Below are positions 45,325-56,000 of a stretch of DNA of 64,000 bases, piece after piece. Under the pieces are notes generated by a model. It had not been told where the DNA came from. It searched no databases and saw nothing but the letters and a program-made list of their open reading frames with translations. Each line of letters opens with the position of its first letter. Positions within the stretch are counted from its first letter, which is position 1. This DNA comes from Selaginella moellendorffii. Its lineage: Eukaryota > Streptophyta > Lycopodiopsida > Selaginellales > Selaginellaceae. A program made the translations under genes and the position numbers. The DNA is taken from NCBI RefSeq assembly GCF_000143415.4, contig NW_003314293.1:767497-831496 (forward strand), written 5' to 3'.

Positions 45325-45425
45325 GCTTGGGGTGAAAGCCCAAAGCGTGTGTCCCTCAAGGGGGGGGGGGGGGGGGGGGCTATAGGGGGTTCCAAATGTA
45401 TAGTAGGGATAGTGGTTGGAATGCA
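45325..45425 (+). repeat. LTR module with poly-G tract
   Basis: GGTGAAAGCCCAAAG, then about 20 consecutive G, then GGGGGTTCCAAATGTATAG. The same module recurs in all related LTRs in this window. An inverted shard of the following sequence (about 45475-45535) lies at 46955-47010. Confidence 0.8.
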
Positions 45426-45711
45426 TGTCCGACCACCTGAGACATTAGTTTGGCTCCTGCTGGGCTGTGTCGCTCCTTGTTCTGCGTCCGGCTTGGGTCT
45501 AAGCCCAAGCTCCACGCTGCTCTAGTCGGTGGAGTACCCTCCTTCTTGCGTTAGGCCACCGGTATGCCAAAATCGTGCCAGACTCCGTCTGACACCATTT
45601 TGCGTGCAAGTGCTGGATACGGGGAGCTGGTGCTCGTGGGATTGTACCGGACCCTTGTTTCATAGAGCAATGGGCTTGGAGTTCGGCTCCAAATTCAGGT
45701 GCGCTACAGTC

Positions 45712-45801
45712 TAGCAATATTGACTTCCTGCCATTGTGGCAAAATATTCGAAAGGACTTGCTGACAGATAACTTTCGATACCCAAAATCACATTCATGAC
45801 A
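45712..45801 (-). mobile_element. Inverted LTR fragment
   Basis: The minus strand from 45801 reads TGTCATGAATGTGATTTTGG, then ATCGAAAG and further LTR sequence, matching the LTR start at 44780 in opposite orientation over roughly 90 bp. The two form arms of a 1-kb inverted structure. Confidence 0.7.
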
Positions 45802-48600
45802 ATGATAGAGCATATGTATACACGATAATCTAGAATTCTTGAAGCTCTTATATTTATAAGTAAGCTATAATTATAAAGCCTCATTTTTGAGATTAACATT
45901 TTAAGAATCAGAGTATTGTCAGTGTCATAATAAATAAACCTCATTCCCAAGAATAAAACTTAATATATAAGCTATTGTAGTTTTTTTGTTTTCCTTAAGC
46001 TCCTTTGAAGTTTGTATAGAAATGGCTCAAAGGAAAGTCATTGCTACTCATATTTGGCCCCCCAACATTTTATATCAATCTCCATCTTCATCCCCAAGTT
46101 TTATTAACATTCCACCTTCACCTCCATATAACAATCCTCTTTCTACTAAGGGCTTTAGTGAAGCTGAACTAGAGCTCTTTGTATATGTCTAGATCTTGCT
46201 ATTGAGAGGGATTGCCTTTAGCACTTTAAGAGCAATGCCACATGTTTTTGCAAGATCTCACTTCTGACATGGCGGGATTATTTGAAAGCACAAAACATTA
46301 TTCTATTTGGTGTTCAATATGTTATTCTTTTTGGACAAGACAAATGACTTTATGGGTTTACAAACTTTTCTTGAGCACTATAGCAATTGCCTAATGGCAG
46401 GTCTAGAAAATGTGCATATATGAATGTATAATAGATTCAAGAATGAGTTACAGACACATACCCACTATTGTTTCATGATAAGGAACAACATCACCTTGGG
46501 ATACACTGCATCCCATAGCTCAATAAATATAAGGTGAATCTTCCCCACAATACCAATATAGAAGGCATAAAAGGAATCAATATGTTGATAATGAGGCAAA
46601 AAATAGTTCATTTTATCCTTACATGAAATGAAAAGCTTATTATATGTCAGATGTCTGTGAAAATGTCAGATGTTAATAACAGTGTCAATCTCAGATATCA
46701 TAATTGCAAATTATCATTCTCACCTATCACTATCACTTTGAAGCACTTATGTGTTGCCATCTCCTCCTTCAACATCTTGTAAACAATTATATGTGATATG
46801 ATACACCATATAGAACAAAGTATGTTATCTATAACTAATATCATTTCATTATAGATTTTTTTTCTTTTAAAAAAGATAATACTATAGTATAGTAAAGTAA
46901 TTCTAGATCTTACATTCCACTATAGAGTGGCCTAAAAACCCTATATTTTACCATCGACTAGAGCAGCATAGAGCTTGGGCTTAGACCCAAGCCAAATGCA
47001 GAACAAGGCTTTTGCATAGTCGGGGAGACTTCTAAAGCCTCTAATTCTAGAAACTCCAGGTGACTGTGATCTATAAAACGGAATTAAACATGTATTGAAA
47101 TCTTAATAAACATAATTTACCTCTTTGAGGTTGGAGGCAACTCACAAAATCCTCTAAGCCAGCATTTGAAGAAATGATGTTCTTCAATAACAAACATTGA
47201 CCTACCAAAGTCACGTGCTGCCTCCACCATAGAATTGCTACCTATTGTGTAATCAATTATAACACATTTGGTGGGCAATAAAGCTCAAGCAAGATTTGTA
47301 TCACCAATGGAGTTCGAAATTAGTACCCTAGAATGTGTTGCGGATTTGCTCATCCACAAGGTTGGGTATGATATCAGTGGAACTATCATATCTAGGTAAA
47401 ACACGTGTTGCACACTCGCTATCACAAAACCTATTATATGTGTCTCTGCAAAAGGCATAATAAGTCCACATCATAATCTGGAAACTAAGAAAGATTAAAA
47501 ATTAGATAAAAAATATAAAATACATACTCACCTTTTCAAGCTTCACTTGGATGCCTTTAGTATTGACGCCAATAGGATTTATAATGCACCCAAAAGAGAA
47601 TGACTTGAAACAAATTTCTATTACACATATTATAAACTCATACATCTAGTTGGGGTCATTTGGTAGGGTGAAGACGACATAACCAACTTTGAGCATAAGT
47701 GCTTTTGACAAGAAGAATGAATTACGCATGTGGTTGGGTGTGAGAAAGTTCTAATCCTCAACTTTCCCATCAATATCTAAAAAACCATCTGGAAATTCAA
47801 AGAGAATAAAGTTTGCAACTAGGAGCAAAGGCCTTTGTATCTTCCAACACCAACAGTTGAATTAGCATCATATGTCCATGTTTATATCATCTTCCGTGAA
47901 AGATGTTAACAATCTACTATAGGAGCTAATGCAAACACCCATAATGCCTCGTTGTGTTATTGGAGAAACATGATAGACCTATAAAAGAGCTAAGTGAATG
48001 AAAAAAGCAATGAATAATATGCTACCGTTATATGGTGTGTTGTCAATGAGAGTTCCTCCAAGTCCTTTTCATGAGCATCTTATTGAGTTAGAATGAATTT
48101 ACTACTAATAGTCATTATTGGAAAAATTGTATATTATCACCTTTGATTTGTAAAATTCACTTTTGCTTACCTCAAGGTCGATGTGATACTTTGTGAACCA
48201 CTTGATCATCATGGAATCTGATCCAAATCTTGGATGTTTGATGGTTGAACTGAAGCTTGATATTGGTTGTCTGGTGGTGGAATGTGAACTTGATCTGGAG
48301 CTTCCTCATCCTCCTCTCTATCATCACTTGCATCGCCAATATTGCCAGCATTGACAACTTCCTCTTGATCTAGTGTAAGGGTTTCCTTCCTTAGGAGCTC
48401 CAACTCCCTATTCTATCTTCTGTCTTTGGAACTCTCATAAACATTATTGGGTACATTCTTCCATCCTTTACAGCCTTTGCAACAAGTCAAGTTCAAACTG
48501 GTGCCTTAACTGACATATACCTATAAACAATATATATTTAAGAAAAATCTTAGAAATCATATTATACTTGTAAATTGCATATTGCATGAAATAAGGCTAA
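45802..48600. other. AT-rich debris with a decayed minus-strand gene
   Basis: Between about 47100 and 47900 the minus strand reads broken protein-like pieces such as KCVIIDYTIGSNSMVEAARD, FKCWLRGFCELPPTSKR, LLVANFILFEFPDGFLDIDG and GYVVFTLPNDPN, separated by stops and shifts. At 48209-48403 minus an acidic segment (LTLDQEEVVNAGNIGDASDD) may belong to the same or another element. I cannot name the parent family; a transposon-encoded or duplicated host gene are both possible. Confidence 0.35.
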
Positions 48601-48639
48601 CTATGTTAACAATCATAAGTTATTGTTCTTGTTCTCTGG

Positions 48640-49340
48640 CCTTGGGCCACCAAGAGGCCCAAGGTAGAGCTTGGGTCGGCCACCTAGCCACCTAGGGGGC
48701 CGAGGTTATTCAAATAACCAAAGGGCCAAGGTTATTTGAATAACTTCAGCCCTTCGAGCCACTAAAGTGCCCAAGGTTGAGTTCAAGCTAGCCACCTCAG
48801 GCACTTTGGCCACTTGGGGGGCTAAGGTTATTCAAATAACCAATAGAGAAAAAGTTATTTAAATAATTTTGGCCCCTCGGGCTACCAAAGTGCCCAAGGT
48901 TAAACTTGGGCTGGCCACCTCAAGCACTTTGGCTACTAGGGGGGCCTGAAGTTATTCAAATAACCAAGAGGCTGGGGCTATTTGAATAACCTTAGCCCCT
49001 TGGGCTACCAAAGTGCCTAAGGTGGAACTTAAGCCGACCATCTCAAGTACTTTGGCTACCTAGGGGGCCAAGGTTATTCAAATAACCTTGGCCCCTTAGG
49101 CCATCAAATTGCCCAAAGTCAAGTTTGGGCCAACCACCTCAAGCACTTTGGCCACTATGGGGGCCAAGGTTATTCAAATAACCTTGGCCTCTCGGGCCAC
49201 CAAAGTGCTTGAGGTCGAGCTCAAGCCAGCCACCTCAGGCACTTTGGCCACCCAGAGGGCTAAGGTTATCCAAATAACCTTGGTCCCTTGGGCCACCAAA
49301 GTGCCTAAGGTCAAGTTTAGGCCCTTATTATCTTTATTTA
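48640..49340. repeat. Tandem array of self-complementary units
   Basis: About six diverged units of 95-140 bp. Each has GGCCACCAAAGTGCC near one end and its near-complement GGCACTTTGGCCAC near the other, and is bounded by GTTATTCAAATAAC or its complement. Each unit can fold into a hairpin, and neighbours can pair with each other. Confidence 0.85.
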
Positions 49341-49566
49341 GTTTGACCAATAAAGTTTTATTCTTGTAGAAAAGAAAATTAGTACTACCTAAAAATGTTG
49401 TTTGAAGAATATAAGACGACATGAAATTTTACAAACAATTTCCAGGAATAGATAATTAAACATTTTGTTGAAAGCTAAGCTTTAACTCAAGTGTGTCCCC
49501 TGTGATAAAGATACTACAATTGACATATTTATTAGCACATCAACAAAGATGCAATTGCTTAGAGAT

Positions 49567-49622
49567 CCATCGCCCCCTCTACCCTTCCCCTTCCCGCCTC
49601 CCACCCCCCCTCCCCCTCTTAA
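49567..49622. repeat. C/T-rich low-complexity tract
   Basis: A pyrimidine-rich stretch with runs of up to seven C, just before the LTR element at 49691. No gene. Confidence 0.7.
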
Positions 49623-49919
49623 TAAATATAATTTAAACAAATTAAACAAATATTAAAGAATACAGACTTTGTTTCAAATCAAGATCAGTTTGTGAGATAA
49701 AATCCCTAGGCCCCAAGGTGGAGTTGAAAGGGTGCCACGTGGTAGTGGCCGAAGCGAAAGCCAAATGAGCATAACATGTTTGGACTAAAAGCTCCGACTT
49801 GAAAAGTCAAGAGCGGGAGTGGAACTCACAATGAAGTGCTTGAGGAACAAGTATAAAGCAAGCAATAAGTGAGTCTCTAGAAAAGGGACACAAGAGGACC
49901 AACATATGACACATGGAAG

Positions 49920-50290
49920 TGTTCGAGATGGAGTCCGAGATGAACCCGAGATGGAGTCCGGGATGGACCTAAGATGGAGTCCGAGATGGACCCGAGATGG
50001 AGTCCGAGATGGACCCGAGATGGAGTCCTAGATGGACCCGAGATGGAGTCCAAGATGGAGTTCGAGATGGATTTGAGATGGAGTCCCAGATGGACCCGAG
50101 ATGAAGTCCAAGATGGACCTGAGATGGAGTCTGAGATGGACCCGAGATAGAGCCCAAGATGGACTCGAGATGGAGCTCGAGATGGAACCGAGACTGAGAC
50201 CGAGACTGAGACTGAGACTGAGACCGAGACTGAGTCCGAGTCCGAGACTGAGACTGAGACCAAGACCGAGTCTGAGTCTAAATCCGAGTT
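49920..50290 (+). repeat. GAGATGGAGTCC-type minisatellite in LTR
   Basis: Repeats of GAGATGGAGTCC and GAGATGGACCC, grading into GAGACTGAGACC units, within the 5' LTR of the large element. All frames through it are open over long stretches, which is a by-product of the repeat and not evidence of coding. Confidence 0.9.
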
Positions 50291-50334
50291 TGAATACTAA
50301 TACAGGCAGTTGGGTGAAAGCCCAAAGGGAAGGG

Positions 50335-50335
<1 letters not shown>

Positions 50336-50365
<30 letters not shown>
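50336..50365 (+). repeat. Run of 30 G
   Basis: An uninterrupted homopolymer inside the LTR module. Length differs among copies (about 20, 30, 12-13). It is a likely assembly break point and a potential G-quadruplex. Confidence 0.9.
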
Positions 50366-50373
50366 CGGGGGTG

Positions 50374-50666
50374 CCTTGGGTTTCCAAAAGCGTCTCGGGC
50401 ATTGGGCTGGGTTGTGCACCCCTTGGAATGTCTTCGCTGTCAAAGGCCGTATTGGAGCCAAGAAAAGCTGCCCTTGGATTTGGAGTTCCAGGATACCCCG
50501 GCATTGCTGCCTGGCATATGGGATGGGAGGAACTAGCGGACTACGATGGACTCGTCGATCCTACGGCCGCTGTTGAGCCCCTGACAACGTCCGCTATAGC
50601 TGCTCCTCCTTTGCGGCCTGTCTGTCTCGCCGGCTCGAGAAACGCTCGGGTTTACCTCTGGAAGGC
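50374..50666 (+). pseudogene. WD40 (DMXL/Rav1-like) gene fragment at contig edge
   Basis: After the G run the LTR is replaced by non-repeat sequence whose frame reads GFGVPGYPGIAAWHMGWEEL, DYDGLVDPTA and PLRPVCLAGSRNARVYLW, the style of a Rav1/DmX-family WD40 repeat. It stops at the N gap. After the gap the LTR resumes exactly in the post-G part of the module. So this is either a captured gene piece or, more likely, a misplaced contig joined through the G run. Confidence 0.45.
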
Positions 50667-50766
50667 NNNNNNNNNNNNNNNNNNNNNNNNNNNNNNNNNN
50701 NNNNNNNNNNNNNNNNNNNNNNNNNNNNNNNNNNNNNNNNNNNNNNNNNNNNNNNNNNNNNNNNNN
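50667..50766. other. Assembly gap (100 N)
   Basis: One hundred N bases, the conventional size of a gap of unknown length. Sequence on both sides should not be assumed contiguous. Confidence 0.99.
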
Positions 50767-51531
50767 TCCGGGTATCGTTTCCTTAGGGGGGAGGGGGTGC
50801 AGGGGATTCCAAAAGTATAGTAGGGAAAGTGTGGGGATTGGAGCCCAGAGGAGTTTGTTTGGCCAGGAAAGGCTAGTTTGGCCCAAGAAGGTTGTACCTA
50901 AGTGTTGGGTGATGAGCTGACCACTAGGAAGTCTAAGAATAGAGTGAATACGGACAGACAAGTGGGGTAGCTTGGTGAAGTGTTCAAAAGCTGGCTCTAG
51001 TTCCCCCAAGAGATCGAATGGTCGATGCTCTCAGTCCAAGCGTGGGTGGCACTACCTACTTAGATACCTGGCGTGGCTCAACGGAACCTCGCTCTAAACC
51101 CGTGGCTAGAGCACCCAAAGGCGAAAGGCAGGGAGAGTACCCACAAGGCTCACGTAGGGCCATAGTGTTCCAAATAGTTTTCCCAAAGTCCCAGACTGTA
51201 GAAAGGAAGAGGAGTAGTCCTTTGGTGTAGTGACCAAGGATACGGTCATGTGGTGAGGAAGCCCCAGAAGACCATGAGACTTAGTGGTCAGGCCTATGGG
51301 CCTTGATCCAGTGGCAGTGTTAGCGAACACGGCCATGGACAAAAAGGGACTGGTTGGGGATTGGAAAAGGGATATTGGGGAAGGCTATTCCCCATGTCTA
51401 CGAGCATCCTAAGGATGCAAAGGAGTGGATCTAGGATGATCACTCATTGATGGATGGCCTAGTCTTTGAGAGACGGGACTGTGATGCAGGTGGTGTTAGA
51501 CCACCGGTGTGACCAAGATGAAGGGGGTATG

Positions 51532-52681
51532 TGTAAGCCACAAATTTTTCCTTTCCAATTTGCCAGCTTACCTCATCTATCCGTCCAACACTGCCTTGGC
51601 TTTTGCTAAGTCCCTTTGCCAAGGTTCTCGCCTATGGTACCAACTCCTACTTGGTTTCAGCTACTCACTGCACGAGCAACGGAGTGTTAGCCATCCTTCC
51701 ACGGATTCCCAAATCACTCCCAATCCCCCTCCCCGGGTTGGACTGGACTTAAGGTTCGGCTACACTCCCCGCAAGCACAAGCAGCCAAGCACACCAAGCT
51801 TCCAGGTTCCTAACATCCCTTGGTACCACAAGACTTGATCATGGGACCCTCTAAATCCCAAGTCTTGAGTGCAACACTTGCTTCGGGACGCCGGGGCGAA
51901 ACACCGTGGCCTAACGGCCCGGTATGGGTACCTCTCGCCCCCCACTTCCGTCCCGAAGGAAGGCCCAAGCCCCTAGGAAGGGCGAGGACCAATGAGCCGC
52001 ATGGTACTCAAGTGGGGCACCACTCCACATGAGCCGGGAGCACCGCAATCGGTTTCCCTTTCGGGAGTGGGAGCTGCTCTTGAGCACTTCCTTGGATGGC
52101 CCCTCCGGCACCAACCAAGTCCATGCTCACTCCCACCCAAGGCCCCTCGGTCCCAGTCCCAACCTCAAGTCAGTTTGGGAGCCCCACTGGAGAGTCCCTT
52201 CTAAACTGGTTCCTGGACCTCACTATCCCTACTATACTTTTGGAACCCCCTGCAGCCCCCCCCCCCCCTGGGGGACGCACGCTTTGGGCTTTCACCCCTT
52301 GACCCGTATTAGTATTTGGACTTAGTCTCTGGCTCGATCTCGGATCCGATTTCGGATCCGACTTCGGATTCGGTCTCGGACTCGATCGCGGACTCGATCT
52401 CGGACCCGATCTCGGGCCCGACCTCGGACTCGACTTCGGACTCGGTCTCGGACCCGATTTCGGATCTCGGACTCCGTCTCGAACTCGGTCTCGAACTCGG
52501 ACTCGAACTCGGTCCCCGAGTCGGTCTTGGACTCGATTCCGGACTCTATCTCGAACTCGGTCCTAGAGTCGGTCTTGGACTCGATCTTTGACTTGGTCCC
52601 ATCCGATGAACTCCTTGTCATTTTGGTCATGCTTTCGGGGTTCCCTTAGCCTACGACACCTCGGCGAGTTGGTTCCTTACA
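51532..52681 (-). repeat. 3' LTR of the chromovirus
   Basis: 1150 bp, direct copy of the LTR at 57920. It contains the reverse of the shared LTR module: CCCTACTATACTTTTGGAAC, a 13-C run, CTTTGGGCTTTCA, GTATTAGTATTTGG, then the CTCGGACTCGAT-type minisatellite (about 52320-52600). Confidence 0.95.
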
Positions 52682-53087
52682 ACTCCACCACCCATAGAAG
52701 AAGTTCGATGCCCACATCGAACGTCTCTTTTTTATCCTACGACTTGTTGACCATGTCTCCGGGGGCATCCCCCCACTTAGCGGTGTGCCTAAGTTAGCCT
52801 CCCCGGCCAAGAGCTCATGACAACGGAATATAGGTGTCCCTATACTCCACCCCTCACCACGCCCTAGTATGGGGTCGGGACTTGAACCCAGCCTTGCTTT
52901 ACTAGGGGGTTGGGACTCAAACCCAACCTCCGTAGAATACGTCTACGGATTCGACATCCCCGCAGGGAGTCGGGCGTAGCTCCCTACGCCTGGTCGACCT
53001 AGCTAACCCATGCTAATTAGCTCACCTTCGGCGCGCCTTCGGGTCCCAACATATGCCACTTGCTCAACTTTGCAAATTGATATATTT
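52682..53087 (-). other. 3' untranslated part and polypurine tract
   Basis: Between the gag-pol stop and the 3' LTR. The last bases before the LTR on the minus strand are GGGTGGTGGAGT, the presumed plus-strand primer (polypurine tract). No frame of note. Confidence 0.6.
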
Positions 53088-56000
53088 TTAATTGAACTTT
53101 GCATAAGTACATAGAGTTCTGCCTTGCAGAAATTCCTCCACTAGATCTCGCGCGTTCGCTAGGTTCTCCTCCGGTTCCCATGTTGCTTCGCAGTGTGGAA
53201 ATCCTTTCCACTTCACATGGAACTCTCTCACCTCGCGTCCTTGTCGCTTGCTCTTGCGCGCATTGAGGATGGCCTCGACTTCGTATTCCTCTTCCCCTTG
53301 GATAACCTCAGGTAAAGGTCTTACTTGGTCCTTGCGAAGCGGATCCTCAAAGTACGGCTTGAGTAAGTTCACATGGAACACTGGGTGCATCTTCCCCATC
53401 TCTCGAGGAAGTCGGAGTCGGTAAGCCACTTTACCGATTCGTGCCTCAATCTCGTAAGGCCCCGCGAACCTGCTTAAGGAACTCAAGATCAATTCATTTA
53501 CAGGAATACATGCATTTTTACCTTTGGGTCAACTTTCGGCTGATCCCACTTGGTAGCCTAAGGTTCTTGGTGTTCAGCCACACCTTCTCCCCAGCTTGGA
53601 ACTCTACGTCCCGGCGCTTTAAGTTCGCGTACTTGGTTTGCCTTTGTTGAGCCCGTTCCAAGGAATCCCTCACTAGATTCCAAATGTTGAGTCTTTCCGC
53701 CGTGAATGCCTCCACTGCGGGTAACTCTCCATGATACTCGGCCACGCCGAGTTCCACAGGACCTTCAATAGCTCGCCCATTGATGACTTCCCATGGACTC
53801 ACCCCGATACTCGAATGTGGTGAGTTGTTATAACACATTTCCGCAAGTCCCAAATGACTTACCCAATCGGTCTGGTCTCCCGAGACATAGCATCGCAAAT
53901 AATCCTCCAGCTGCCTATTCACCCTTTCCGTTTGTCTGTCTGTCAAGAAGTGTTAGGACCACCAAACTTGACTTAATACCCCATACCTGTCTGTGGGTGA
54001 TAGGCTGTGCTGAATTTCAACTTGGTGCGATACTGTTCCAGGAGGGTCCTCCAGAACCTACTAGTGAAGATCTTATCTCGATCTGAGATAATCTCCTCTG
54101 GCCTTCCCCGCACTCGAACCACTTGTTCGAAGAACAGTTTCGCCACACCTTCCGCATCCACCTCCGTTGTGGTGGGTATGAAATGTGCCATCTTCGAAAA
54201 TCGGTCCACCACCACGAATATCGCATCGAACCCCTCGCTTGGGGGTAGTCCCGTGATGAAGTCCATCGTGAGACATTTCCACGGACGATCTGGAATTGGG
54301 ATGCTTTGCAACAAGCCCCCACTAGCCTTAGTCACGGCTTTGACCTGCTGACATGTTGGACATGTCTTTACATAGTCTTGGACGTCCTTAGCCATATCTG
54401 GCCAATGGTACTTCCTCTTGAGTAAGCCCATCGTCTTGGGCACTCCGCCGTGTCCTGCAAGAGGTCCGTCATGACACTCTTCTAAGGCTACCTTCCTTAG
54501 TCCACCTTCTGGAACATACACCCTCGTTTGCTTGTAATAAATGAGTCCATTGCGTTCCGCATAGCCCGTTTTCTCTTCCGTTGGCGGCTCACCTCTCTGG
54601 TGAGCTTCCCGTGCCTCCAGATTCCTCAACAACACTTCTTGTGCTAGACCATCGTTCTCATATGCTGTCCGCACATCGTCCCAGAATGTTGCTGTTGCGC
54701 TGGAGATCGCCAACCTCAAGCTCGCTTTTCGACTTAGCGCATCTGCCACGATGTTGCTCTTCCCAGGCTTGTACAGAATCTCGCAATCAAACTCGGCCAA
54801 GGCATTGGCCCACCGACCTTGTTTCCCTCTCAGGTCGGGTTGTGACAAGAAGTGTTTCGTTGCCACATTGTCCGTGTAAACCTTGAAGTGTCTCCCAAGG
54901 TAGTGTCGCCACTCCTTGAGCGCCTTGACCACCGCAAACAATTCCTTCTCGTGGGCAGGCCACTTCCGTTGAGCCTTGTCCAGCTTCTTCGAGAAGAACG
55001 CTACTGGATGGTTGTCTTGCTTCAAAACTGCGCCTAACGCAAAGTCCGAAGCATCCGTGTCTACCTCAAAGTCCTTACCAAAGTCCGGTAATGCCAACAC
55101 CGGAGCCTTCCTCAACTTCCCTTTGAGGTGGACGAATGCCGCCTCGCATTCCGCTGTCCATACCATCTTCCCTTTTCCCGTTTGATCCATTAAGGGCAGG
55201 GCTACTCTCGAATAGTGTCTGATAAACTTTCGATAGTAGTTGCATAGCCCCAAGAACGCCCTCAACTCATGTACATTCGATGGTCGCTCCCATTCCTGGA
55301 TCGCTTGGACCTTCTCCGGATCCACCTTGAGCCCGTCCTGGCCCACCACATGCCCGAGAAACTTTACCTCTTGCTGAGCAAAGTCACATTTGCTCTCTTT
55401 AGCATACAGTTTATGTTTCCTTAGTTTCTCAAACACCTTCGCCAAGTGTTCGGCATGTTCCTCTAGCGTCTCGCTATAGATCAGGATGTCGTCAATATAG
55501 ACGACCACAAAGTGATCCAGATAGGGTACAAAGATGTGGTTCATCAACGCCGAAAACGTTGCCGGCGCATTGCACAGCCCAAAGGGCATCACCAAAAACT
55601 CAAAGCTCCCATACCTCGTTCGACAGGTTGTCTTCTCGACATCTTCCTCGGCTACCCTGATCTGGTAGTATCCTGACCTTAGGTCAATCCTCGAGAAGTA
55701 TTTTGCCTTTCCCAACCTATCGAACAGGTCCTCAATCCTTGGCAACGGGTACTTGTTCTTCTTGGTATACTTGTTGAGCAACCGGTAATCTATGCACATG
55801 CGCATAGATCCATCTTTCTTTTTCACAAATAATACCGGCGCCCCATACGGCGACTTGCTCAACCTAACATACCCTTTGCCCACCAACTCCTCTAGTTGGC
55901 ACTTGAGCTCCTTGAGTTCTTTTTCGTTCAAACGATAGGGGGGACGAACCACCGCCTCAGCGCCCTCGACAAGCTCAATCTTATGTTCTATCGGTCGTGC

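Noticed and set aside
48640-49340. Regular repeats that could suggest a CRISPR array
   Set aside because: Units are 95-140 bp, diverged and self-complementary, with no short identical repeats separated by unique spacers, and the DNA is plant nuclear.
49877-50504. Long open frames over the minisatellite, on both strands
   Set aside because: They are produced by an 11-12 bp repeat lacking stop codons, recur in every LTR copy and have no protein motif.
51820-52630. Several 60-100 codon frames repeated at 58208-59017
   Set aside because: They lie wholly inside the two LTR copies and are identical because the LTRs are; no gene is implied.
53940-53986. Explaining the pol break as programmed frameshifting
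   Set aside because: The interval is a 47-nt insertion relative to conserved integrase sequence, not a one-base slip, and has no slippery site; GT-AG ends and a branch-like site favour an intron.
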